A DNA stretch of 64,000 bases, from positions 3,722,501-3,786,500 of the forward strand of contig NZ_BLJF01000001.1 of assembly GCF_009932335.1 (NCBI RefSeq). The letters run 5' to 3'. The translations under genes were made by a program, and so were the position numbers. The DNA is from Pseudomonas asiatica (GTDB taxonomy: Bacteria; Pseudomonadota; Gammaproteobacteria; Pseudomonadales; Pseudomonadaceae). Below the pieces are notes generated by a model, which had not been told where the DNA came from, made no database searches, and worked only from the letters and a program-made list of their open reading frames with translations. Below, in pieces: positions 28,267 to 37,007 of the stretch (the stretch's first letter is position 1; the number at the start of each line of letters is the position of its first letter).

Positions 28267-28412
28267 GGGTAAGGTCTCCATAAGTCAGGTGCTCATTAGA
28301 CGCTGCACGTTGACGGCTGTCACGGTACAAACGTAATAAAATTGTTTTCATTCAGCCAAGGGACAGCCTGCACGGCTGTGTCGAGGCCTTTCAAGTGAGA
28401 CCAAGGATAGCC

Positions 28413-28646
28413 ATGGATTACTTCATCGTCGTGGTCACCACCGTTGCGGGGCTGTATTTCCACTGGTGGCTGTATGTGCGCATGCGCCGCTGGATGGACC
28501 GTGACCTGGCGTTGTCGCTGGCAGGGGCGGACCCGGAAAAACGCGCGTATATGCTGCAAAGGCTGGAGCAGGCGCGGGTGGAGAAGGTGGGGCGCAAGCA
28601 GTTGGCGGGGTGGTTGGAACGGCAGGCTACAGGGTATCCGGGGTAG
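28413..28646 (+). CDS. Small single-helix membrane protein, unknown
   Basis: 77 residues. MDYFIVVVTTVAGLYFHWWLYVRMRR is one membrane helix followed by a charged, soluble helix (PEKRAYMLQRLEQARVEKVGRKQLAGWLERQ). AAGGA lies just ahead of ATG 28413. I do not recognise a named family. It is divergent from the SlyB-like gene and ends 40 bases before the convergent pdxH. Confidence 0.75.
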   Translation: MDYFIVVVTTVAGLYFHWWLYVRMRRWMDRDLALSLAGADPEKRAYMLQRLEQARVEKVGRKQLAGWLERQATGYPG

Positions 28647-28659
28647 CCTGATGGAGCGC

Positions 28660-28680
28660 CGGGGCCGCAAAGCGGCCCCG
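28660..28680. terminator. Hairpin between convergent genes
   Basis: CGGGGCCGCAAAGCGGCCCCG is a 9-bp GC stem with an AAA loop, placed between the small membrane gene and pdxH. It has no clear T run, so it is a hairpin that probably protects or ends both transcripts. Confidence 0.5.
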
Positions 28681-28686
28681 ACAAAC

Positions 28687-29334
28687 TCAGGGCGCCAACC
28701 GCTCCCGCAGCCATTGCCCATCCACCAGCCGGTAGTTCAGTCGGTCATGCAGGCGGCTGGCCCGCCCCTGCCAGAACTCGATGCGCTCAGGTAGCAAACG
28801 ATACCCACCCCAATGCTCCGGACAATGCGGCTGGGTGTCGGAAAAGCGCGCCTCAGTGGCCTTGACCAGTCCCTCCAGCTCCTCACGACCGGCAATCACC
28901 TGGCTCTGTGGCGAAGCCCAAGCACCTAGGCGGCTACCCAGCGGGCGCACCTGGTAGTAGGCGTCAGACTCCTGGGGGGTGACCTTTTCCACCCGCCCTT
29001 CGATGCGCACCTGGCGCTCCAGCGCCGGCCAGAAGAAGGTCATGGCGGCGAAAGGGTTGACCAGCAGTTGCTGGCCCTTGGCACTATCGTAGTTGGTGAA
29101 GAAAGTGAAGCCACGCTCATCGAGCCCCTTCAGCAACAAGATACGGCAGTGCGGGCGGCCTTCACCGTCGACAGTGGCCAAGGTCATGGCGTTGGCTTCC
29201 ACCGGCACCTGCTCGGTTTTCACCGCTTCGGCGAACCACTGGTGGAACAGGGCGAACGGCTCTCCCGGGGCCTGGGATTCGGCCAGGCCATCACGGGTGT
29301 AGTCGCGGCGCATATCGGCCAGGGATTGGGTCAT
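28687..29334 (-). CDS. pdxH: Pyridoxamine 5'-phosphate oxidase
   Basis: 215 residues, the typical length. It starts [17 protein letters not shown], and has [57 protein letters not shown] and the C-terminal [24 protein letters not shown], all PdxH signatures that bind FMN and the phosphate. It oxidises pyridoxamine/pyridoxine phosphate to pyridoxal phosphate, the last step of vitamin B6 synthesis and salvage, in the cytosol. It lies 18 bases before the OmpA-type gene, which is upstream of it on the same strand. Confidence 0.97.
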   Translation of the reverse strand: MTQSLADMRRDYTRDGLAESQAPGEPFALFHQWFAEAVKTEQVPVEANAMTLATVDGEGRPHCRILLLKGLDERGFTFFTNYDSAKGQQLLVNPFAAMTFFWPALERQVRIEGRVEKVTPQESDAYYQVRPLGSRLGAWASPQSQVIAGREELEGLVKATEARFSDTQPHCPEHWGGYRLLPERIEFWQGRASRLHDRLNYRLVDGQWLRERLAP

Positions 29335-29352
29335 TGCTGCGTTCCTTGACGA

Positions 29353-30330
29353 TCAGTTGGTCTTCGCAGGGCTGTTGGCAGCTACTTTCTTTTCAGTGGT
29401 AGCTTTCTTGGCAACCGGCTTGGCCGGTGCAGCTTTTTTCTTGGCCGTGGTCTTGGCTGGCGCCTTGGCCTTGGCTTTGGTCACAGGCTTCTTCGCCGCA
29501 GCCTTGATGGCCGGCTTGCTGTCGGCAGGCTTGGCAGCAGGTGCTTTGACATCTTGCACCGCCACCATTGGCGCGCGCGCCGGGGCGGCTTGCTGGTACT
29601 TGGCCAGCAGGGCGACCATGGTGTTCTGCGGGGTCAACAGCATTTCCACACGGCGGTTCAGGGCACGGCCCTCGGCGCTGTCGTTGGCGGCGCGCGGCAT
29701 TTCCGAGCCCATGCCCTTGAGGTTCAGACGGTCACGCTGCAGGCCGCTGAGGCGGAAGATGGCCGACACCGAAGCGGCGCGCTCCAGGCTGAGCTTCTGG
29801 TTGGCGGCAGCGACCCCGCTGCTGTCGGCATGGCCGAGCACCAGCACGGCGGTCTTGGCATCGCCTTCGACAGTCTTGGCCACACGAGTAATCGGGCCCA
29901 GGGTCATCGGCAGCAGCATGTTCGGACGATCGGGGTTGTACGAACTGTCCACCGGGATGGTTACGGCCAGCACGTTGTCACGACGCTCCAGCTCCAGCTT
30001 GCTGCCCTTGATCGCCTCACGCAGCTTTGGCTCGTACTCGTCCAGCCAGGCCTGGGTGGCCTTCTGGTCGACCTTCGGCACCACCGGCCCCTTGGCCTGC
30101 TTCTCTTCACCGCCGAACGGCCACCACCAACGGCTGGCGTTGTCGGACTTGGCGTCGGCCTTGGCCACATTTTCCGTGACGGCTTGCTTCACTTCCTGCT
30201 CGGCAACCTTGTCCGAACCGAAGGGCCACCAGCTAGAGGCGCTGTCCTTCGAGCCGTCCTGGGGGTGACTGGCGCAGCCGGTAACGGCGGTCAGGCACAG
30301 GGCGAGTGCTAAGGTTTTGTGTGAAGACAT
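29353..30330 (-). CDS. OmpA-family lipoprotein with Lys/Ala/Pro-rich tail
   Basis: 325 residues. Signal peptide with lipobox VTGC; a linker with two WWPFG motifs (SSWWPFGSD, RWWWPFGGE); an OmpA C-terminal domain (about 110-240) with VLVLGHADSSGVAAANQKLSLERA and ALNRRVEMLL; then about 65 residues made almost only of K, A, P and T (KAPAKTTAKKKAAPAKPVAK). The OmpA domain should bind peptidoglycan, so the protein would tie the outer membrane to the wall. The tail resembles the histone-H1-like KPAA tail of AlgP and could bind acidic polymers. ATG 30330 is chosen so that the signal peptide comes first. Confidence 0.86.
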   Translation of the reverse strand: MSSHKTLALALCLTAVTGCASHPQDGSKDSASSWWPFGSDKVAEQEVKQAVTENVAKADAKSDNASRWWWPFGGEEKQAKGPVVPKVDQKATQAWLDEYEPKLREAIKGSKLELERRDNVLAVTIPVDSSYNPDRPNMLLPMTLGPITRVAKTVEGDAKTAVLVLGHADSSGVAAANQKLSLERAASVSAIFRLSGLQRDRLNLKGMGSEMPRAANDSAEGRALNRRVEMLLTPQNTMVALLAKYQQAAPARAPMVAVQDVKAPAAKPADSKPAIKAAAKKPVTKAKAKAPAKTTAKKKAAPAKPVAKKATTEKKVAANSPAKTN

Positions 30331-30429
30331 CAGCGATACACCATGAAATAGAAAGAAATTTTGCTTACGCCCTTCAGGCGTTGGCATTGAGGATAGTCAA
30401 AGGGCTGGGGCAATACCCGCATTACCCGA

Positions 30430-31575
30430 TCAAAGGCAATTGGCAAGGACGCGTACCAGTTTCTGGGCTCGCGGGTCCATGAGCACATAAGGGCCAAGGG
30501 TATTGACCACGAAACCGAAGGCCACATCGTGTTCCGGGTCAGCGAAACCAACCGAGCCGCCGGCGCCTGGGTGGCCGAAGGCGCGGGCCCCGAGGCCGAA
30601 CGTGGCATTGGCCACGTCTGGCTGGTCGAGCATGCAGCCCAGGCCAAAACGGGTCTGGGTGAGCAGAGTACGATCCTGGCCGAGGCTGTGCTCACGGGTG
30701 AGTTCGTCGAGCAGCTCTGATTCGAGCAGGCTACCGTCCAACAGCCCGGCATAGAAGCCCGCCAGGCTGCGCGCATTGCCATGGCCATTGGCCGCTGGCT
30801 GCTGCATGCGCCGCCACTCCGGCTTGTTGGTACTGGTCAGGATCGCCGGCGGGTTGGTGAAGGCACGGGTCGACAGAGCCTCGGGCTCGCGCATGGTCAC
30901 CTGCAGCAGGCGCTGAGCCGCAGCGTCCCCGGCGTTGCCCTTGCCACGGGCGATATGCGCTACGCGATGAAACTCATCGTCCGCCAGGCCGATATGAAAA
31001 TCCAGCCCCAACGGCCGAGCGGTACGGGCCACGATCGAGTCGCCGGGGCCACGGCCGTCGGCACGGCGGATCAGCTCGCCAATCAGCCAGCCGTAGGTAA
31101 TTGCGGCATAGCCATGCTCGGTGCCGGGTGTCCACCAGGGCGTTTCGGCAGCCAGCGCATCGACCATGGCCTGCCAGTCATACAGTGCCTCGGCCGGCAG
31201 CAGCTCACGGATGGCCGGCAAGCCGGCGCGGTGGCTGAGCAGCTGGCGCAGGGTAATCGCCTGTTTGCCTGCCTGGGCGAACTCGGGCCAGTAGTTGGCC
31301 ACCGGCGCATCAAGCGCCAGCTTGCCCTCGCCGACCAGTTGCAGGGCGGTGACAGCGGTGAAGGTCTTGGTGCAGGAAAACAGGTTGGCGATGGTATCGC
31401 TGTGCCAGGCCTGCTGGCCGTCCTTGTCGGCACTGCCGGCCCACAGGTCGACCACGGTTTCGCCACCAACCTGGATGCACAGCGCGGCGCCACGCTCCTG
31501 GGGATCATCGAACAGCGCGGCGAAGGCTTCGCGCACTGCTTCGAACTTCAGCTCATAGTGACCCTGGATCTGCAC
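30430..31575 (-). CDS. Serine beta-lactamase-like hydrolase (EstB-type esterase)
   Basis: 381 residues. The class C beta-lactamase fold is shown by SCTK at 67-70 (SxxK nucleophile and base), a Tyr-containing HGYAAITYGWLIGEL segment, and the late FGHPGAGGSVGFADPE element that replaces KTG in EstB-like esterases. No signal peptide, so probably cytosolic. Such proteins hydrolyse short-chain esters or peptides; resistance to beta-lactams is not expected. It stands alone, with a REP pair upstream. Confidence 0.88.
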   Translation of the reverse strand: MQIQGHYELKFEAVREAFAALFDDPQERGAALCIQVGGETVVDLWAGSADKDGQQAWHSDTIANLFSCTKTFTAVTALQLVGEGKLALDAPVANYWPEFAQAGKQAITLRQLLSHRAGLPAIRELLPAEALYDWQAMVDALAAETPWWTPGTEHGYAAITYGWLIGELIRRADGRGPGDSIVARTARPLGLDFHIGLADDEFHRVAHIARGKGNAGDAAAQRLLQVTMREPEALSTRAFTNPPAILTSTNKPEWRRMQQPAANGHGNARSLAGFYAGLLDGSLLESELLDELTREHSLGQDRTLLTQTRFGLGCMLDQPDVANATFGLGARAFGHPGAGGSVGFADPEHDVAFGFVVNTLGPYVLMDPRAQKLVRVLANCL

Positions 31576-31697
31576 CCGCTGTTCTCCGTACGACCAATTC
31601 CGAAAATGGTGTGCATTGTTTCAGTAGTTGCGTGTTTTGCAAACTGGCTTGGGCCAAGTGGTCGCGACGAATGGCAGCCAGGACGAACGGTGCCCCT

Positions 31698-31811
31698 GTA
31701 GGAGCGGCCTTGCGTCGCGATGGGCTGCGCAGCAGCCCCGGTAATTTGTGCATTGCGGCTGAGATCCTGGGGCTGCTGTGCAGCCCATCGCGACACAAGG
31801 CCGCTCCTACA
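31698..31811. repeat. REP/BIME inverted pair
   Basis: Same family as 14429 and 17803, with TGTAGGAGCGGCCTTGCGTC in one arm (one base changed from GTGTC) and CGACACAAGGCCGCTCCTACA in the other. It lies between the serine hydrolase and the glycoside hydrolase. Confidence 0.88.
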
Positions 31812-31832
31812 CAAGACCGCGTCAGCCGGTTG

Positions 31833-34067
31833 CTAGGGCGCCGGTTTTTCCAGTTGGACGCGCAGCTGGCTCATTGCCTGCAAGTTGCTCTTGCGCACGG
31901 CATCGACAAACCCCGGGTATGGCATATCGGTGATCGCCACCAACCCTAGGTGACCGTTCTCGCCATCGAGCAGGCGGCCGCTGGCCGGCTGGTCGAGGTA
32001 CTGGAACCAGTGCGCGCCAACGATCATCGGCTGCGCCAGGGCCGCCTTGAGGAAGTTGCCGTAGGCCGGGCCACGGTCCTCTTCCCGCGCCACTTCCAGC
32101 GGCCCCGGCCAGAACGGCCCGCGATCGCGCGAGCCGAACTGGAACTCGGACACCAACACCGGCTTGTCCAGCTCGGCCAGGCGGGTGAAGTCGTAGCCAT
32201 CCTGCGGCTTGAGGGTATAGAAGTTGAAGCTGAGCACATCGCAGAACTCGGCGCAGGCCTTGACCGCCTCCGGCGTGCTGACGGCATAGCGGCCACCCAG
32301 CAGCAAGTGATTGGGCGCATGCCACTTCAACGAGTCGGCAATGGTCCTGAAGTAGGTTTCGGCGAACACCTGCTGGAAGTGCTGGTAGTCACGCTCGATT
32401 TCCGGGTGCTCCGGGTTCGGCAACGGTGCCTCGAAACCCGGGTCCTCCATCAGTTCCCAGGCGCTCAGCTCGATGCCCCAGGCCTTGGACAACCCTTCCT
32501 GGTTGCGGTACTTGTCACGCAGTTGCTTGAGGAAGGCGCGCTTGGCCGGTACGTCGGTAGTCAGGCGCAAGGTTCCGTAGGCCAGGCCGTAACGCGCCTT
32601 TGGGTCGCTACCGGGGGCGGCCCAGGCCAGTTCGTTGTCGGCGAAATAGCCGATCAGCCAGGGGTCGTCACGGTGATCGCGGGCGGCAATGGCCACGGCG
32701 CGCTCGGTGGCCATGGCAAAACGCGGGTCGAACGGGTCGGGCATGCGGCCCCACCAGTCCATGCCAGTGCTGATGCTGGCGTAATCCCCCACGATCGATA
32801 GCGGCAAGGTGTACGGCATGCGCCTGGTCTGGCCCAGGGCCGGTTCGCTCCAGTTGCCGACCGTGTTGAAACCCCAGGCCTGCAGGCGGTCGAGCGCATG
32901 CGCCTGCCAGCGGGCGGTATCCAGCGCCAATGGTGGGCAGCTTGCTGGCTGCCCCTCTACCGCGGGCGGGCAGGGTTTGCCATAGGTGCGCTGCAGGTTG
33001 GCGGCATAGAAATCGAACCAGCGCCCCTGCTTGAAGTTGCGACCTTGCGACGAGGGGTTGCCATCGTCGTTGTTGCCATCACCATAGAATGCGGCCAGTG
33101 CATCCCCCTCAACCGGCAACCCCTTGAACATCCCCTCACGCCCGGCGACGTAGGTACGCCCGCCATCCGCGGCGACGGCATTCACCCCCAGGGAATAGAA
33201 CGGATGCCCCTCGGGCGTTACCAGGTACCAGCGGCCGTCACGCTTTTCGGTGCGGAAGAAGCCTTTGGCCTCGAACGCCGGCCCGGCCAGCAGGCCTCCG
33301 TAAGCGTCCAGCTGCTGCTTGCCACGCTCTGCCAGCCAGCCTTTGAGCTGTTGCTGCTCGCGTACATCGGCCGCCTTGAGCTGCTCGTCATTGGTAACCT
33401 TTTCTGGCCAATGGCCGCGGGTGGACTGGCCATAGGCATCGATCAGTTCCTGGTAGGCCGCCTTGTATGCCTGGTCGTCATCCTGGATGCCCACCCGCTC
33501 GATCAGCAGGTTCTGCGCCACCTTGGGGTTGGGGATACTCAGGCTGACCGACGTCACCTGCTTGAGGTCGACCGCACCCGCGCTGCTGGTCAGCAGCAGG
33601 CGCTGGCCGCCATGGTTCCAGGGCATGGGCGGGCCGGCGCGCATGCCTTGGCTCAATGGCGAACTGGCCGTCAGCGGTACCATCACGGTTTGTGCAGGAC
33701 CGGCCGGAAGGTCGATGCGGCTGGTCAACGTGCGCCCATCACTGCCCTGCACCACCACGTCCACGGTCAGCGCCCAATCCATCGCGCTTTGCAGGCGCAA
33801 AGTCAGGAACTGACCGCCGGACCAGTCCCACACACCGCTTTGCGGGCTCAGGCGCAGGGTCGGCCGCTCGGCCGGGTTGAACACCACGCGCCGCAACACT
33901 TCACCTTCGGCCGTCTGCTCCGCGTTGTACTGCGGCATGCCGGCATCCTCGGTCGCCACATTGACCACCGAGGCCGGGCGCACGAAGCTGAAAAGCGTCT
34001 GCTGCCCAGCCAGCAACGGCGAGCTGAACAACAGGGCAAAAACGGCGGGCAGGGTACGGCGGACCAT
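31833..34067 (-). CDS. Secreted clan-A glycoside hydrolase (agarase/GH42-like)
   Basis: 744 residues. A Sec signal peptide (MVRRTLPAVFALLFSSPLLAG) leads to a carbohydrate-binding-like beta domain (about 20-200), then a TIM barrel. The acid/base glutamate is likely in GYFADNELAWAAPG (Asn-Glu pair of clan GH-A) and the nucleophile in KPVLVSEFQFGSRDRGPFWPG. It resembles proteins annotated as beta-agarase in Pseudomonas; the natural polymer is unknown and could be an exopolysaccharide. ATG 34067 has AAGGAG 12 bases upstream; ATGs at 34097 and 34121 would bury the leader. It is downstream of dinG, after a hairpin. Confidence 0.8.
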   Translation of the reverse strand: MVRRTLPAVFALLFSSPLLAGQQTLFSFVRPASVVNVATEDAGMPQYNAEQTAEGEVLRRVVFNPAERPTLRLSPQSGVWDWSGGQFLTLRLQSAMDWALTVDVVVQGSDGRTLTSRIDLPAGPAQTVMVPLTASSPLSQGMRAGPPMPWNHGGQRLLLTSSAGAVDLKQVTSVSLSIPNPKVAQNLLIERVGIQDDDQAYKAAYQELIDAYGQSTRGHWPEKVTNDEQLKAADVREQQQLKGWLAERGKQQLDAYGGLLAGPAFEAKGFFRTEKRDGRWYLVTPEGHPFYSLGVNAVAADGGRTYVAGREGMFKGLPVEGDALAAFYGDGNNDDGNPSSQGRNFKQGRWFDFYAANLQRTYGKPCPPAVEGQPASCPPLALDTARWQAHALDRLQAWGFNTVGNWSEPALGQTRRMPYTLPLSIVGDYASISTGMDWWGRMPDPFDPRFAMATERAVAIAARDHRDDPWLIGYFADNELAWAAPGSDPKARYGLAYGTLRLTTDVPAKRAFLKQLRDKYRNQEGLSKAWGIELSAWELMEDPGFEAPLPNPEHPEIERDYQHFQQVFAETYFRTIADSLKWHAPNHLLLGGRYAVSTPEAVKACAEFCDVLSFNFYTLKPQDGYDFTRLAELDKPVLVSEFQFGSRDRGPFWPGPLEVAREEDRGPAYGNFLKAALAQPMIVGAHWFQYLDQPASGRLLDGENGHLGLVAITDMPYPGFVDAVRKSNLQAMSQLRVQLEKPAP

Positions 34068-34125
34068 AAGGCTGGGGCTCTCCTTCAGGGCCCTCATGGC
34101 CCACGACTGAGTAATGGACAACGCA

Positions 34126-34145
34126 CCGGAGCAAGTGTGCTCCGG
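34126..34145 (-). terminator. Hairpin after dinG
   Basis: CCGGAGCA pairs with TGCTCCGG around four bases, immediately past the dinG stop on the minus strand. There is no long T run, so it is a weak terminator or processing stem. Confidence 0.4.
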
Positions 34146-34148
34146 CGG

Positions 34149-36293
34149 TCAGGAAATCTCCCGCCGGAACGGCGGCAGCGCATTGAGAATAGCCTTGCCG
34201 TAGCGCTGGGTGACCAGGCGCCGGTCAAGCAAGGTGATAACACCGCGGTCCTGTTCGGTTCGCAGCAGGCGGCCGCAGGCCTGGATCAGCCGCAGCGAGG
34301 CATCGGGCACGGCAATTTCCATGAACGGGTTGCCGCCGCGAGCTTCGATCCACTCGGCCAACGCCGCTTCGACCGGATCATCAGGCACGGCAAAAGGAAT
34401 CTTGGCGATAACCACGTGCTCGCAGTAGGCACCCGGCAGGTCGACACCCTCGGCAAAGCTGGCCAGGCCGAACAGCACGCTGTGCTGGCCATCGTCGACC
34501 CGTGCCTTGTGCTTGTTCAGGGTTTCCTGCTTGGACAGGTTGCCTTGGATCAGCACTAGCTTGCGCCAGTCACGGTCCAGGCCATCGAACACGTCCTGCA
34601 TCTGCTTGCGCGAGGAGAACAGCACCAGCGCGCCACGGGCATCTTCGACGATGTTCGGCAGTTCGCGGATGATCGCTGCGGTATGCGCCGCCGCATCGCG
34701 CGGGTCGGCCTTTAGGTCGGGGACCCGCAGCAGGCCGGCATCGCCATGCACGAACGGGCTGGGCACCACGCAAGTGACCGCGTCACGGGGCAACCCCGAG
34801 CGCATGCGGAAGCGGTCGAACTTGCCCAGCGCAGTCAGCGTCGCCGAGGTCACCAGTGCGCCATGTGCCACGCTCCACAGGCTGCGGCGAAGCATTTCGG
34901 CGGCCAGGATGGGGCTGGCATTGACTTCGATGTCGAACAGCGCACCGCTCTCGGCCAGGGTCAGCCAACGGGCCATGGGTGGGCTGTCTTCCGGATCTTC
35001 GGCGGTAAAGGCCGTCCACAGTTCCCAGTTGCCCTGGGCACGGGTGACCAGGCTACCGAACAGCGGGTACCACTCCTCGGCCTGGTGGCTGGCGATGCCG
35101 ATGTTGACCTCACCGTCCATGCCTTCCTTGAGCAGGTCGGCCAAGCGGGTGAACAGGTCGTTGAGGCGGGCAAAGCCTTTTTTCAGCTCGATGCCCACTT
35201 CGCGAATCTGCTCCGGCACCACGCCGCCTTCAAAGCGGTAGCGCGGGCGCTCACGGCCTTCGTTGTCCTCGCTGGGGCGGAAGTCGGCAACCTGCTCGCA
35301 CAGGGTGAACATGAACTGCTGCTGGGTGCGCACTTCCCGCGCAAGCTCCGGCACCTGCTCGATGTACTTGCCCAGGTCACCGGGCAGCGGGTGCTGGGCC
35401 AGCAGCTTGGTCAGGTTCTTGGCGGTCTGCTCCAGCCAGTCGGCAGTAGAGCGCAGGCGCGAATAGTGGGCGAAATGGCCGATAGCCTTGTCCGGCAGGT
35501 GGTGGCCTTCGTCGAACACGTACATGGTGTCGCGCGGGTCGGGCAATACCGCGCCGCCGCCCAGGGCCAGGTCGGCCAGCACCATGTCGTGGTTGGTGAC
35601 GATCACGTCGACCTTGCCCATGCCTTCGCGGGCCTTGTAGAACACGCACTGCTGGAAGTTCGGGCAATGACGGCCGGTACACTGGCTGTGGTCGGTGGTC
35701 AGGCGCGCCCAGTCCTGGTCTTCCAGGGCTTCGGGCCAGCTGTCGCGGTCACCGTCCCAGCGGTTGCCGGCAAGCTTCTCGATCATGCTGTTGAACAGCT
35801 TCTGGCTGCGCTCGTCGACTTCGATGTGGAAGCCTTCTTCCTCGAACAGCTGGGCGGTGGCCGACTGGGCGTGGCCCTCCTGCAGCAGGATGTCGAGCTT
35901 GGACAGGCACAGGTAGCGGCCACGGCCCTTGGCCAGGGCGAAGCTGAAGTTCAGCCCGCTGCTGCGCATCAGGTCGGGCAGGTCCTTGAAGACAATCTGC
36001 TCCTGCAGCGCCACGGTGGCGGTGGCGATCACCAAACGCTTGCCGGCGGCCTTGGCGGCCGGAATGGCAGCCAGGCTGTAGGCCACCGTCTTGCCGGTAC
36101 CGGTGCCCGCCTCCACTGCCACCACGGCAGGCTCGCCGGCACGGCGGCCTTCTTCGTCGCAGGCGATGTCGCCGAGCACCTTGGCCACTTCGGCGATCAT
36201 CAGGCGCTGGCCATAGCGCGGCTTGAGGCTCTTGGCTTCGAGAAAACGCGTATAGGCGCCCTGGATGGTGGCTTTGAGTTCGTTGCTGATCAT
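34149..36293 (-). CDS. dinG: ATP-dependent 5'-3' DNA helicase DinG
   Basis: 714 residues. Walker A in VEAGTGTGKTVAYS, the XPD-like Fe-S cluster cysteines in QCTGRHCPNFQQC with another upstream-downstream partner, the DEAH-type box VFDEGHHLPDKA, and the late helicase motif ACGRLLRTEQDRGVITLLDRR. DinG is a superfamily 2 helicase that unwinds R-loops, D-loops and forks. In E. coli it is SOS-induced; I did not find a clear LexA box in the 98 bases before the start. It is divergent from the CopD-like gene. Confidence 0.95.
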   Translation of the reverse strand: MISNELKATIQGAYTRFLEAKSLKPRYGQRLMIAEVAKVLGDIACDEEGRRAGEPAVVAVEAGTGTGKTVAYSLAAIPAAKAAGKRLVIATATVALQEQIVFKDLPDLMRSSGLNFSFALAKGRGRYLCLSKLDILLQEGHAQSATAQLFEEEGFHIEVDERSQKLFNSMIEKLAGNRWDGDRDSWPEALEDQDWARLTTDHSQCTGRHCPNFQQCVFYKAREGMGKVDVIVTNHDMVLADLALGGGAVLPDPRDTMYVFDEGHHLPDKAIGHFAHYSRLRSTADWLEQTAKNLTKLLAQHPLPGDLGKYIEQVPELAREVRTQQQFMFTLCEQVADFRPSEDNEGRERPRYRFEGGVVPEQIREVGIELKKGFARLNDLFTRLADLLKEGMDGEVNIGIASHQAEEWYPLFGSLVTRAQGNWELWTAFTAEDPEDSPPMARWLTLAESGALFDIEVNASPILAAEMLRRSLWSVAHGALVTSATLTALGKFDRFRMRSGLPRDAVTCVVPSPFVHGDAGLLRVPDLKADPRDAAAHTAAIIRELPNIVEDARGALVLFSSRKQMQDVFDGLDRDWRKLVLIQGNLSKQETLNKHKARVDDGQHSVLFGLASFAEGVDLPGAYCEHVVIAKIPFAVPDDPVEAALAEWIEARGGNPFMEIAVPDASLRLIQACGRLLRTEQDRGVITLLDRRLVTQRYGKAILNALPPFRREIS

Positions 36294-36391
36294 GGTCTGC
36301 AGGCGCCCGGAGGGCTGGATATATTTTCAGTGTTTCGCATGGGGCGGCTATCATACCCCGCTATTGCCCTTTATGCCGCATGGAGATCCGG

Positions 36392-36856
36392 ATGCTTGCC
36401 TTTGCCCTGCCCTACACACTGCATGTCCTGGCCGCCCTGGTGTGGGTCGGCGGCATGTTCTTCGCCTGGCTGGTGCTGCGCCCGGCAACGGTTGCAGCCC
36501 TTGAAGGGCCTGCCCGGCTGCGCTTGTGGGTGGAAGTTTTCCGACGCTTCTTCGGTTGGGTCTGGCTGGCAGTGGCGATTTTGGCGATAAGTGGTATCGG
36601 CATGTTGCACATGCGCTTCAGCGGCTTCGAGACTGCACCGAAATATGTGCAGGTGATGATCGGTGGGGGCATCGCCATGTTTGCCCTGTTCATGCGCATC
36701 CAGGCGCTGCTGCTGCCGGAATTGAGGGGGGCAGTGCAGGCCGAGGACTGGCCGGCGGGTGCGGCAGTGCTGGGACGGATTCGGCGGATGGTGGGGATCA
36801 ACCTGCTGCTCGGTCTGGCGGTGGTAGCCGTGGCCAGTTCGCGGCTGATGCTCTGA
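36392..36856 (+). CDS. CopD-like four-helix membrane protein
   Basis: 154 residues, four membrane helices. It opens FALPYTLHVLAALVWVGGMFF, with the paired His/Trp-Gly-Gly pattern of the CopD domain, and has ISGIGMLHMRFSGFE in the second half. CopD-family proteins move copper or act as small heme/quinone membrane units; here the role is unknown. ATG 36392 has GGAG five bases before it and is preferred over ATG 36380. It is followed by a REP pair. Confidence 0.83.
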   Translation: MLAFALPYTLHVLAALVWVGGMFFAWLVLRPATVAALEGPARLRLWVEVFRRFFGWVWLAVAILAISGIGMLHMRFSGFETAPKYVQVMIGGGIAMFALFMRIQALLLPELRGAVQAEDWPAGAAVLGRIRRMVGINLLLGLAVVAVASSRLML

Positions 36857-36874
36857 CAGGATCTGCTCGGCCCC

Positions 36875-36989
36875 TGTAGGAGCGGCCTTGTGTCGCGATG
36901 GGCTGCGCAGCAGCCCCGGCAATTTGTGCGAAGGCGCTGAAATCCTGGGGCTGCTGCGCAGCCCATCGCGACACAAGGCCGCTCCTACA
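36875..36989. repeat. REP/BIME inverted pair
   Basis: Fourth copy of the TGTAGGAGCGGCCTTGTGTC family, with arms matching those at 14429 and 17803 and a different loop. It lies between the CopD-like gene and the collagen-like gene. Confidence 0.9.
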
Positions 36990-37007
36990 GGGGGGCGCGG
37001 CAAGGCT

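Noticed and set aside
30430..31575. Beta-lactamase resistance gene
   Set aside because: SxxK is present, but the KTG element is replaced by HPGAGG as in EstB-like esterases and no signal peptide is seen, so resistance is not supported.
14429..36989. Repeated elements as a possible CRISPR array
   Set aside because: The repeats are inverted pairs kilobases apart, with no regular spacers and no cas genes.
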